A DNA stretch of 64,000 nucleotides. It comes from Halorubrum lacusprofundi ATCC 49239. Its GTDB lineage: Archaea; Halobacteriota; Halobacteria; Halobacteriales; Haloferacaceae. The notes below the pieces were generated by a model. That model did no database searches, had not been told where the DNA came from, and saw only the letters and a program-made list of their open reading frames with translations. Shown piece after piece: positions 26,792-34,964 of this stretch. Position numbers and translations under genes: made by a program. The number at the start of each line of letters is the position of its first letter. Position 1 is the first letter of the stretch. Where the stretch lies: positions 2,294,001-2,358,000 of the forward strand of contig NC_012029.1 in the NCBI RefSeq assembly GCF_000022205.1. The letters are read 5' to 3'.

Positions 26792-27853
26792 TCAGTCGGC
26801 AGCGACGGGCGGTTCCGATCGTGCCAGCTCCAGCACCTCGTCGAAGAAGCCGAGCGAATCGTGCGGGCCGGGGTTCGCCTCGGGGTGGTACTGGCGGGTG
26901 ATAACGTCGAGTTCCTCGCTGTCGAGCCCCTCGACGGTGTCGTCGTTGACGTTCACCTGCGTCACCTCCAGCGGGCCCGTGTCCGCGACCGTGTAGCCGT
27001 GGTTCTGGGTGGTCATCACGACCTTCTCGGTGCGGAGGTCCTTGACGGGCTGGTTGACGCCGCGGTGGCCGAACGCCATCTTCTCGGTCGAGCCGCCGAG
27101 CGCGCTCGTGATCACCTGCTGACCGAGACAGATGCCGGCCATCGGCAGGTCACCGGCGAAGGCGTCGACGACCGCCTGAGCCGCGATGAAGTTCTCCGGG
27201 TCGCCCGGGCCGTTCGAGACGAACAGCACGTCGGGGTCCACGTCGGCCACGTCCTCGGGAGTCGAGTCGTACGGGAGGACGTGAACGTCCGCGCCGCGCT
27301 CGGTAAGCGAGGAGATGATCGAGCCCTTCGCGCCGCAGTCGAGCAGGGCCACGTCGGCGACGCCGTCGCCCTCGTAGACGGTCGTCTCCGTCACCGACAC
27401 CTGCGCACCGATGTCGACGTGGTCGCTCATCGGCTCGCACGCCTCCATCTCTTCGACCGCGTCCTCGGGGGTCGCGTCCGGGCCGGCGGCGATCCCGCAG
27501 GCCATCGCGCCCTCCTCGCGGACGGTGGTGACGATCTCGCGGGTGTCGACGTGGTCGACGGCGGGCACGTCCTCGTCGGCGAGCCACTCGGCGACGTCGT
27601 CGGTCAGCTCGCGGGCGATCGCCGCGCGGGGCTGGACTGACTCGGACTCGAATCGCTCGGATCGGACGCCGTAGTTCCCGATCAAGGGGTACGAGAAGGT
27701 GAGTATCTGTTCGGCGTAGGAGGGGTCGGTGAGCGACTCCTCGTAGCCAGTGTACGCGGTCGTGAACACCAGTTCGCCACGGGTGCGCCCCGGCGCACGA
27801 GCGCGCGCTTCAAGCACGCGTCCGTCAGCCAGCGCGATATAGGCGTCCGACAT
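26792..27853 (-). CDS. carA: Carbamoyl-phosphate synthase small subunit
   Basis: 353 residues. Glutamine amidotransferase subunit that supplies ammonia to CarB for arginine and pyrimidine synthesis. N-terminal CarA domain (TGYEESLTDPSYAEQILTF) is followed by a class I amidotransferase domain with nucleophile Cys in MAGICLGQQV near 240 and the His-x-Glu dyad in QYHPEANPGP near 337. carB is not in the window. A TATA-like tttatta (27878-27884, minus strand) lies about 28 nt from the ATG, giving a leaderless start. Divergent from an Lrp regulator with an operator-like palindrome in the shared promoter. Confidence 0.96.
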   Translation of the reverse strand: MSDAYIALADGRVLEARARAPGRTRGELVFTTAYTGYEESLTDPSYAEQILTFSYPLIGNYGVRSERFESESVQPRAAIARELTDDVAEWLADEDVPAVDHVDTREIVTTVREEGAMACGIAAGPDATPEDAVEEMEACEPMSDHVDIGAQVSVTETTVYEGDGVADVALLDCGAKGSIISSLTERGADVHVLPYDSTPEDVADVDPDVLFVSNGPGDPENFIAAQAVVDAFAGDLPMAGICLGQQVITSALGGSTEKMAFGHRGVNQPVKDLRTEKVVMTTQNHGYTVADTGPLEVTQVNVNDDTVEGLDSEELDVITRQYHPEANPGPHDSLGFFDEVLELARSEPPVAAD

Positions 27854-27877
27854 TACGAGATACGTACGCTCATAGGG

Positions 27878-27884
27878 TAATAAA
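27878..27884 (-). promoter_or_regulatory. carA TATA box
   Basis: TTTATTA on the minus strand, centred about 28 nt from the carA ATG, the normal distance for a leaderless haloarchaeal transcript. Confidence 0.65.
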
Positions 27885-27901
27885 TGCGTCGTTCGTAGCT
27901 A

Positions 27902-27920
27902 CGTTACGATATTCGTAACG
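27902..27920. promoter_or_regulatory. Probable Lrp operator between carA and lrp
   Basis: CGTTACGA-TAT-TCGTAACG, an 8-bp perfect inverted repeat with a 3-nt A/T spacer, typical of Lrp/AsnC dimer sites. A second palindrome CGTAGCTACG (27894-27903) overlaps its edge. It is 30-48 nt upstream of the lrp ATG, so binding would cover lrp's own promoter, and 49-67 nt upstream of the carA start, a position compatible with activation. Confidence 0.65.
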
Positions 27921-27949
27921 GGTAAGTCGGCGGACCGAGACGAACGGGT

Positions 27950-28363
27950 ATGGACGACCTCGATCGCCGGATTCTCTCGATACTGCGACGGGACGCGCGA
28001 ACCCCCTACACGGAGATCGCGGACCAGGTCGGCACCTCGGAGGGGACCGTACGCAATCGCGTCGATCGCATGACTGAGGAGGGTATCATCGAGCGGTTCA
28101 CCGTCACGACCCGCACTGGCAACGTGAAGGCGATGATCGAGATTTCGGTGGAGATGAACGTCGACACCGCCGCCGTCGGCGAGCGGATGGTCGACTGGGA
28201 GGAGGTGGACTTCGTCTGGCAGGTCTCCGGCGAGGACGACATCGTCCTCGTCGTCGACGCCGTCGACACGCGCGCGGTCAACGAGCTCATCTCGCAGGCC
28301 CGCGAGATGGACGAGGTCAAGTCGACGAAGACGCGGCTCATCCTCGACGAACGGCTGGGGTGA
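27950..28363 (+). CDS. lrp: Lrp/AsnC family transcriptional regulator
   Basis: 137 residues. N-terminal helix-turn-helix (LDRRILSILRRDARTPYTEIADQVGTS split across residues 4-30, recognition helix EGTVRNRVDRM about 31-41), then the ligand-binding RAM/alpha-beta domain. It begins with a 5-residue linker as in feast/famine regulators. It probably senses an amino acid and controls itself and the divergent carA through the palindrome at 27902-27920; glutamine/arginine metabolism is the natural guess from context. Full length, no anomalies. Confidence 0.92.
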   Translation: MDDLDRRILSILRRDARTPYTEIADQVGTSEGTVRNRVDRMTEEGIIERFTVTTRTGNVKAMIEISVEMNVDTAAVGERMVDWEEVDFVWQVSGEDDIVLVVDAVDTRAVNELISQAREMDEVKSTKTRLILDERLG

Positions 28364-28484
28364 GTTCGGCGGGGAACGAGGCTCCGACTCCGTTCACCCA
28401 GACACACTGACGGTGATAACTCGTCGTCGAAGAACGCAAACCCGAACTGCCTGTCAAAAATCCCGTTCGAACCGAGAGAGCCGC

Positions 28485-31343
28485 TCAGGACGAGTCGGAG
28501 GCGGCGACGGCCTCGGTCGATCCCGTTGTCGCGTCGGTCTCTCCCGCTCCGTCGCCCTCGCCGTCGAGCGTCCGTCGGTTCCGGAGCGCGAACAGCACGA
28601 ACAGGACGAACCCGACCGCGCGTAGGGTCAAATCAAGCAGGAGCGCGTTGACGGAGACACTCACGCCAACGAGCCCGAGCGTGTCGAAGACGCTCTCGGA
28701 GAGCAGCCCCGGCGCCATCAACAGCAGCGAGCTGAGGGCGAACACGGCCCGACTGAGCCGGCCGACACGCGTGTACAGTGTCCCGATGACGGTCGCGCCG
28801 AGCGCGATCACGCCGAGGAAGACCCCGGCGATGGGGATGAGAATCTCGGGGACCGAGTAGGACAGCTCGGCGAGGTCCGCGAACCCGACCACGCGGTACT
28901 GTTCGCGGATCGGCAGGTCGGCGGCGTTCGCCTTCTCGCGCAGCAGGACGATCCCCGGCGCGAGCACGAACGCGAAGGGGACGATCGCCTTGTTCAGCGA
29001 CAGCGAGAACGCCTTCACGCCGGTCTCGAAGGGATCGGACTTGGCGATCCCGCTGGCGGCGTACGCCGCCACGGCCACCGGCGGCGTGATGTCGGCGATC
29101 ACGCCGAAGTAGAGGATGAACAGGTGGGCGGCCAGAAGCGGGATACCGAACTCCACGAGCGGCGTCGCGAGCATCGAGATGAGGATGATGTAGGTGACCG
29201 TCGTGGGCATTCCCATCCCGAGGATGATGCTCGAGACGGCCGTCACGAGCAGCATGATCACGATCGACCCCCCAGAGAGCGCTAACAGCAGCGAGGTCAG
29301 GTTAGGGCCGAGCCCGGAGACGCTGATGACGCCGGGGATGATCCCCGCGGCCGCGACCGCGACCACGACCGGGACCGCGGTGCGCGCGCCCTGCTCCATC
29401 GACGTGACCACGAAGGTGCCGAGTTTGAACGGCTGGCTGTTCTCTAAGTCCCGGTCGGTCCGGTCGCCGATCGTCTCGGCCGTGTCTTGAACCGAGGGGT
29501 TGAGCTCGAGCAGCGACGCGTCGAGATCGGGCTTGGACAGCAGCGTGAGCACCCCGGCGAGCATTGCGTACCACTCGATCCCCGCAAGTATGGCGCTGAA
29601 CGCCTCGCCGGGCGGGAGCCCCGCACCGCCGGCTCCGGTGACGAGGCCGACGACGTTCACGCCGGCCAGCGCGTGGCTCGCGAACTCGACGCCGACGATC
29701 GCCGCGAAGACGGCGAAGAGGCGCAGCCGCGTCTCCTCGCTGTACGCCGAGACGAGCGCGACCAGCGCCACGAGCGCCACGATCGTGAACCACGCCGACC
29801 GGGAGACCGAGAGCCGCTCGATGATGAGGTAGTACAGGAGCAGTGCGATCGGCACGAGGTAGAACCAGCCGCGTTTGAAGTGGTCCCAGAAGTTAACCGT
29901 GTCCTCGCCGGAGACGCCGCCGATCCCCTCTTGGACCGCCTTGAGGTGGACCATCACCCAGACGCCGAAGAAGAAGACGATCGCCGGGATCGTCGCGATG
30001 ATGATGATGTCGGCGAACGGCGTCGACGTGTACTGGACCATCAGGAAGGCGGCCGCCCCCATCACGGGCGGGAGGATCTGCCCGCCGGACGACGCGGACG
30101 CCTCGACGGCGCCGGAGAACTCGGGATCGTAGCCCGACCGCTTCATCAGCGGGATCGTGAACGCGCCGGTCGTGACCGTGTTGGCGATCGACGACCCCGA
30201 GATCGTTCCCATGAACCCGCTGGCGAGGATGCTCGCCTTCGCCGGGCCGCCTTTACGATCCCCGGTGAGCCCGTACGCGAGGTCGATGAACCACTGGCCG
30301 GCCCCGCTCATCTCGAGGAACGAGCCGAACAGGATGAAGATGTAGATGAAGCTCATCGACACCGTCACCGGAATACCGAACACCCCGTTCTCGGTGTTGT
30401 ACCAGAGGTTCTGAACGATATCCGGCCAGGAGAGCGGCGGGATCGCGAGCAGGCCGAGGAACGGGGTGTCCCCACTGATGAGGTAGCCCCAGCGGGCGTA
30501 GACGATGAACGTGGCGACGATGAGCATCAGCGGGAGGCCGAGCGTCCGGCGGGTGGCCTCCAACACCAGCAGGATGCCGGCCACGCCCAGAATCATCGCG
30601 TAGGAGTACTCGCTCACGAACGGGACGCCGCCGAGCAGGGGCTGGAGGAACGCGTACACCTCGGTAACCGGCCGCCCCGAGTCGACCCCGAAGACGCGCA
30701 TGTTCTGGATCTCCGCGAACTCCGTCATGAAGTAGAACGCCGAGAGGAACGCCACGGCGATGAACAGTATGTCGACCGGAGTCACCCGCTCGCGGTCGGG
30801 GTCGAGGAACGCCCAGCGAAGCCCCGTCCGACCTCCTTCGAGCGCCCGCGTGACAGGACTCCGGTCGCCGAGGCGCTGCGACGCCGCCGGGGCGATCCGA
30901 CCGAAATTCCGCGTGACCATCCCGTCGCCGGTGCTCACCGGGAACAGTAGGAAGGTGAGCACGAGCGCGAAGGCGACGTGGATCGCGTTCGCCTGCAGGA
31001 GCTGGAGCGAGACCTGCCAGGGGGCGATCGAGATCCCCGCGATATCGACGGTCGGGAGCCAGATCGTGAACGTGTAGCTCCGGGCGGCGAGGAATAACTG
31101 GAAGACGGAAAACGCGATTCCGATGATCGCGACCGCTATCGCGGCTGGTCCCCGCAGCGAGCGGCGGCGCTCGATCTCCTCTATCAGATCGTCCGCCTCC
31201 TCGCGGGAGATCTCCTCGTCCGTCCTGTCGTCCGGCGGCTCGTCCGCGCCCGAACCGCTGCCGAGGTCGCCGGGGGGTGGCCCTCCGGAGCCGCCGTCGT
31301 TCGAGTCGTCGATACCGCCGTCGGTTCGATTGGTCGTGGTCAT
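28485..31343 (-). CDS. TRAP transporter fused permease (4TM-12TM, TAXI type)
   Basis: 952 residues, polytopic with about 20 membrane helices. It starts with a Gly/Asp/Glu-rich cytosolic tail of about 65 residues. A DctQ-like small-subunit region follows and then a DctM-like large subunit containing GLLAIPPLSWPDIVQNLWYNT, ASGFMGTISGSSIANTVTTG and ASSGGQILPPVMGAAAF, the signature of the fused DctMQ permease used with TAXI binding proteins. It imports an organic anion with Na+ or H+. It overlaps the upstream DUF1850 gene by 4 nt, and the binding protein lies further upstream on the same strand. Confidence 0.93.
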   Translation of the reverse strand: MTTTNRTDGGIDDSNDGGSGGPPPGDLGSGSGADEPPDDRTDEEISREEADDLIEEIERRRSLRGPAAIAVAIIGIAFSVFQLFLAARSYTFTIWLPTVDIAGISIAPWQVSLQLLQANAIHVAFALVLTFLLFPVSTGDGMVTRNFGRIAPAASQRLGDRSPVTRALEGGRTGLRWAFLDPDRERVTPVDILFIAVAFLSAFYFMTEFAEIQNMRVFGVDSGRPVTEVYAFLQPLLGGVPFVSEYSYAMILGVAGILLVLEATRRTLGLPLMLIVATFIVYARWGYLISGDTPFLGLLAIPPLSWPDIVQNLWYNTENGVFGIPVTVSMSFIYIFILFGSFLEMSGAGQWFIDLAYGLTGDRKGGPAKASILASGFMGTISGSSIANTVTTGAFTIPLMKRSGYDPEFSGAVEASASSGGQILPPVMGAAAFLMVQYTSTPFADIIIIATIPAIVFFFGVWVMVHLKAVQEGIGGVSGEDTVNFWDHFKRGWFYLVPIALLLYYLIIERLSVSRSAWFTIVALVALVALVSAYSEETRLRLFAVFAAIVGVEFASHALAGVNVVGLVTGAGGAGLPPGEAFSAILAGIEWYAMLAGVLTLLSKPDLDASLLELNPSVQDTAETIGDRTDRDLENSQPFKLGTFVVTSMEQGARTAVPVVVAVAAAGIIPGVISVSGLGPNLTSLLLALSGGSIVIMLLVTAVSSIILGMGMPTTVTYIILISMLATPLVEFGIPLLAAHLFILYFGVIADITPPVAVAAYAASGIAKSDPFETGVKAFSLSLNKAIVPFAFVLAPGIVLLREKANAADLPIREQYRVVGFADLAELSYSVPEILIPIAGVFLGVIALGATVIGTLYTRVGRLSRAVFALSSLLLMAPGLLSESVFDTLGLVGVSVSVNALLLDLTLRAVGFVLFVLFALRNRRTLDGEGDGAGETDATTGSTEAVAASDSS

Positions 31344-31837
31344 AAGATCCTCTCGAGAAGCGACCGTCGTTCAATATGTACTCTCACGTCGTTGCCCTCG
31401 GTTACCGCGACGAAGTCGTATTGCCGTTCATCGACGATCAGCGTGTGGTTTGCGATCCGACCCGGTGAAACGAAGAGCTCGTCGAGCTCGGTTATCGGCT
31501 CCGCGGGATCGTACACGAACGTCCCGTTCACGGTCGTGACGTTGACGCGCGCCGGGAGCCCCCAGCCGTAGGACTCGAACTCCATCCGAGTGTTCACGAG
31601 CGTGCGCCCATCGACGCGGTACTCGTCGTACACGCGGGATTTCTCGACGCTGTGGGTGTATTCCAGGGCAACTGTGCTTCCATCGTTCACCGGCTCCGCG
31701 ACGTACCGCTCGCCCGTCTCGGCGTTCTCGACGACGAGGACGGCTCCGATGGGGGCGGTCACTGCGACGACGACGAACGCGAGCACCGCGAGCGCGAGGA
31801 TCACGGCACCGGCGTTTGGCTGAGAAAGGCGGCCCAT
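31340..31837 (-). CDS. DUF1850 domain protein associated with TAXI-TRAP transporter
   Basis: 165 residues. One N-terminal membrane anchor (about 10-32), then an extracellular beta-rich DUF1850 domain with the family's VALEYTHSVEKSRVYDEYRV and WGLPA segments. DUF1850 genes commonly sit next to TAXI-type TRAP permease genes, as here; a role in transporter assembly or substrate delivery is inferred, not known. Its stop overlaps the permease ATG (ATGA), so the two are translationally coupled. Confidence 0.88.
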   Translation of the reverse strand: MGRLSQPNAGAVILALAVLAFVVVAVTAPIGAVLVVENAETGERYVAEPVNDGSTVALEYTHSVEKSRVYDEYRVDGRTLVNTRMEFESYGWGLPARVNVTTVNGTFVYDPAEPITELDELFVSPGRIANHTLIVDERQYDFVAVTEGNDVRVHIERRSLLERIL

Positions 31838-32020
31838 GTGTTTGGTAGTTCTTGTAACGTTGTGTTTGAACGGCTCGCGAGTTATTTTTAAACGGAGAGC
31901 GACTCCACACGGGGCCCGCCGTCCCCCGCGATCGATGGGAGCTGTCCCTCGACGAAGCCGATGCGACTCGACTCCGGATCAGTTCAACCGGACGGCCCAC
32001 GTCGGGCCGTCTTCGGGCGC

Positions 32021-33070
32021 CTACGCGTCGAAGTAGGCCGCGGCGCCGTCGTGGAGCTCGATGGACATCCCGTCCTGTGCGGTGTCGACGGTGATAAACT
32101 CGGTCTTGATCGAGAGCTCGTCGAGGTTATCGAAGATGGCCGCGGTGACCGTCCGGACGGTTTCGTCCGGCACCTCGGCGTTCGTGGCGATCATCGCCTG
32201 CACGGCGACCGTCTCGACGTCTTCATCGATTCCGCTATACGTGCCGCCGGGGATGGTGTCGTCCGCGAACCAGGAGGCGTCCTCCTTGACGGCCTCGCGG
32301 CTGTCGCCGCCGATCGGAACGATCTCGATGTCGTTCGTGTTCGCGAGCTCCTCGATCGCGCCGACCGGCCAGCCGCCGACGACGAATGCCGCGTCGATGT
32401 CGCCGTTGGCGAGCTGTTCGGACGCCTGCGAGAAGCCGGCGTTCTGCTCGTTGTAGTCGGTGACTCCGAGCGAGTCCAGGATCTGTACCGCGTTAACCTG
32501 CGTCCCCGACCCGAGGTCGCCGGTGTTGATCGTCGCGCCGCTGAGGTCGTCGACCGAGGAGATGTCGTTCTCCGCCAGCGTGACGAGCGTGATCGTCTCC
32601 GGGTACAGCGTCGCGACGCCCCGAAGGTTCTCGATCGGATTGTCGATGAAGGCGTCGATGCCCGTACCGTTCCTCGCGAACGAGGCGATGTCGTTCTGGA
32701 TCAGCGCGAAGTCGGCCGACCCGTCGGCGAGGCTGCCGACGTTCTCGACGCTCGCGCCCGTGGACTGGACGTTCAGCGTGAAGTCGGTGTTGGCGTCGAC
32801 GATGGTCTTGATCTCGTTCGAGAGGGGGAAGTAGGTCCCGCCGGTCCCGCCCGCGTGCCAGGTCAGGCGCGTCTCGCCGTCGCCGCCATCGCTTCCGTCG
32901 CTGCCATCGCTTCCGTCACTGCCATCGCTTCCGTCACTACCGTCGCTTCCGTCGCTTCCGTCGCTTCCGTCGCTGCCATCGCCGCCGTTTCCGCTACAGC
33001 CGGCAAGTGCGGCCACGCCAGCGACACCGGTCGCTTCGAGGAATCTACGTCGTGTTTGGTGTGAAGACAT
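32021..33070 (-). CDS. TAXI family TRAP transporter solute-binding lipoprotein
   Basis: 349 residues from ATG 33070. Tat-type RRRF motif and lipobox LAGC (about residues 7-22) predict a lipid-anchored protein outside the membrane. A flexible linker of about ten Gly-Ser-Asp repeats follows. The binding domain has the TAXI signatures WHAGGTGGTYFPLSNEI, VQSTGASVENV, GSADFALIQNDIA and LSGATINTGDLGSGTQ. It hands substrate (glutamate or another carboxylate in characterised relatives) to the fused permease. The ATG is preferred to the upstream TTG; TATA-like atttata is near 33097. 183 nt separate it from the DUF1850 gene. Confidence 0.93.
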   Translation of the reverse strand: MSSHQTRRRFLEATGVAGVAALAGCSGNGGDGSDGSDGSDGSDGSDGSDGSDGSDGSDGSDGGDGETRLTWHAGGTGGTYFPLSNEIKTIVDANTDFTLNVQSTGASVENVGSLADGSADFALIQNDIASFARNGTGIDAFIDNPIENLRGVATLYPETITLVTLAENDISSVDDLSGATINTGDLGSGTQVNAVQILDSLGVTDYNEQNAGFSQASEQLANGDIDAAFVVGGWPVGAIEELANTNDIEIVPIGGDSREAVKEDASWFADDTIPGGTYSGIDEDVETVAVQAMIATNAEVPDETVRTVTAAIFDNLDELSIKTEFITVDTAQDGMSIELHDGAAAYFDA

Positions 33071-33294
33071 ACGTTGCAATAAAGGAGTATGCAGGTATAA
33101 ATATCTAAGGACATCGTAGATTCATGTTCGCATCTACACACGAATAGTGTTCTAATTAGTAAGAATACTCGTTAGTAATGAATAGCTATTACGAACGCCT
33201 GTTCTCGACGATAGTTCCGTCAGTCGATACCGAGGCAGCACTCGACGAGAACGTCTCGACACCGGCAAAAATCTTCGATCTTCGCGTGGTTCGG

Positions 33295-33316
33295 AAACTC
33301 GCCGTTATGCGAGTTT
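33295..33316. terminator. Hairpin AAACTCGC/GCGAGTTT
   Basis: 8-bp perfect stem with a 6-nt loop (33303-33308), followed on the plus strand by T5 and preceded by A-rich sequence. It may be a second 3'-end structure for icd or an insulator; direction is uncertain. Confidence 0.4.
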
Positions 33317-33378
33317 TTCAATGCCTCCGGTCGGCGGCCGGAGACCAGAGAAACGGTCTACGACTGTTATTCGATGTT

Positions 33379-33401
33379 CCCGGAAATCTGCGATTTCCGG
33401 G
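33379..33401 (-). terminator. Hairpin 3' of icd
   Basis: CCCGGAAATC pairs perfectly with GATTTCCGGG around a 3-nt loop, 16 nt after the icd stop. The position argues for a transcript 3'-end or mRNA-stabilising structure. There is no strong T-run after it. Confidence 0.5.
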
Positions 33402-33416
33402 CGCACGAGCGTTCGC

Positions 33417-34679
33417 TTACGCCAGCTCGTCGATCTTGTCGACGACGGCGTCGGCGAACTCGCTCGTCGCGAGCTTCTCGCCGCCCTCGATCTGCCGGTG
33501 GAGGTCGTAGGTGACCTGACCGGACGAGATGGTCTCTTCGACCGCGTCGCGCACGAGGTCGGCGGCGTCGGACCAGCCGAGGTAGTCGAGCATCTCGCGG
33601 CCGGAGAGGATCATCGCGGTGGGGTTCACCTTGTCCTGGCCCGCGTACTTGGGTGCGGAGCCGTGGACGGGCTCGGCGAGACAGCGACCGTGGCCGCGGT
33701 TGATACCGGGCGCGATGCCGAGACCGCCGATCTGCGCGCCGGCGGCGTCGGACATGTAGTCGCCGTTGAGGTTCATCGTCGCGATGACGGAGTACTCGTC
33801 GGTGCGGGTGAGAAGCTGCTGGAGCATGTTGTCCGCGATGCGGTCCTTGACGACGAGGGTGCCCTCGGGCTGCTCGCCGTCGTGGGCCTCCCAGAGCTGG
33901 TCTTCGGTGATGACGTCGTCGCCGTACTCCTCCTCGGCAACCTCGTAGCCCCAGTCACGGAACGCGCCCTCGGTGAACTTCATGATGTTCCCCTTGTGGA
34001 CGAGCGTGACCGAGTCGCGGTCGTTCGCGAGCGCGTAGTCGATCGCCTCGCGGATGAGTCGTTTCGAGCCGAACTCGGAGATGGGCTTGACGCCGATGCC
34101 GACCGGGCCGTCGTGGATGACGTCGGCGATCTCCATGTCGTCTTCCAAGAAGTCGCGTACCTGCTCGACCTCGTCGGTGCCGGCCTCCCACTCGATGCCG
34201 GCGTACACGTCCTCCGTGTTCTCCCGGAAGGTTATCATGTCCATCTTCTCGGGGTTCTTGACGGGTGACGGGACGCCGTCGAGGTAGTACGTCGGGCGGA
34301 CATTCGCGTACAGGTCGAGCGTCTTGCGGAGCGCGACGTTCAGCGAGCGGAAGCCGGCGCCGACGGGCGTCGTCAGCGGGCCCTTGATCGCGACGCGGTG
34401 GTCGCGAATGGCCGAGACGGTGTCCTCGGGGAGGTTCTCGTCGTACATGTCTCGGGCGCTACCACCCGCGTAGACGCGCATCCACGCGATGGAGCGGCCC
34501 GTCGCCTCCGCGGCCGCGTCCAGTACCTTCTGGGCGGCCGGCCCGACGTCGGTGCCGATCCCGTCGCCGTGAATGATCGGGATGATCGGGTTCTCGGGGA
34601 CGTTCAGCTCGCCAGTCTCCTCGTCGGCGAGCGTGATCGCCTCGCCGTCGTCGGGGACATCGACCTTATCGTAGCTCAT
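33417..34679 (-). CDS. icd: Isocitrate dehydrogenase, NADP-type
   Basis: 420 residues. Oxidatively decarboxylates isocitrate to 2-oxoglutarate in the citric acid cycle. Substrate-phosphate loop GAGFRSLNVALRKTLDLYANVRP, signature MITFRENTEDVYAGIEW, catalytic-Lys stretch VTLVHKGNIMKFTEGAF and C-terminal GINRGHGRCLAEPVHGSAPKY are all present. Length and motifs match the homodimeric prokaryotic enzyme. ATG 34679 is the family start and has TATA-like ctttacg about 28 nt upstream. Monocistronic. Confidence 0.96.
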   Translation of the reverse strand: MSYDKVDVPDDGEAITLADEETGELNVPENPIIPIIHGDGIGTDVGPAAQKVLDAAAEATGRSIAWMRVYAGGSARDMYDENLPEDTVSAIRDHRVAIKGPLTTPVGAGFRSLNVALRKTLDLYANVRPTYYLDGVPSPVKNPEKMDMITFRENTEDVYAGIEWEAGTDEVEQVRDFLEDDMEIADVIHDGPVGIGVKPISEFGSKRLIREAIDYALANDRDSVTLVHKGNIMKFTEGAFRDWGYEVAEEEYGDDVITEDQLWEAHDGEQPEGTLVVKDRIADNMLQQLLTRTDEYSVIATMNLNGDYMSDAAGAQIGGLGIAPGINRGHGRCLAEPVHGSAPKYAGQDKVNPTAMILSGREMLDYLGWSDAADLVRDAVEETISSGQVTYDLHRQIEGGEKLATSEFADAVVDKIDELA

Positions 34680-34964
34680 GAACGTTCGTGCGTTGTTGGA
34701 CCCGCGTAAAGTGCCTGCCGCTTTGCCGCTGGCCGCCAAAGCCCCGGTATCGGCCGATTTTGCCGCCCTCACACGGTCAGTACTTCCACGTCGAACAGCG
34801 ACCGCCATCGGTAGCGCCGACCGCCCCAGACGAACGTCCGGCGCGAACAGACACGGCGCGGCGACCGCGACCGCGAACGCGACGTTGAACGCGGCCGCAC
34901 GGGAGACTGAGAAATGGTCAGTCGGGACCGATCGCTCGCGTTCACCATGCTCGCACGCTCTTTC

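Larger units (their letters stand above)
33071..33416. other. AT-rich intergenic region between icd and the TAXI gene
   Basis: 346 nt without a convincing gene. It contains the TAXI promoter (TATA-like atttata near 33097) and two hairpins at 33295-33316 and 33379-33401. A short frame starting at 33178 has no conserved features. Confidence 0.6.

Noticed and set aside
32884-32995. CRISPR-like tandem repeat
   Set aside because: The 9-nt units encode Gly-Ser-Asp within an open TAXI gene and have no spacers.
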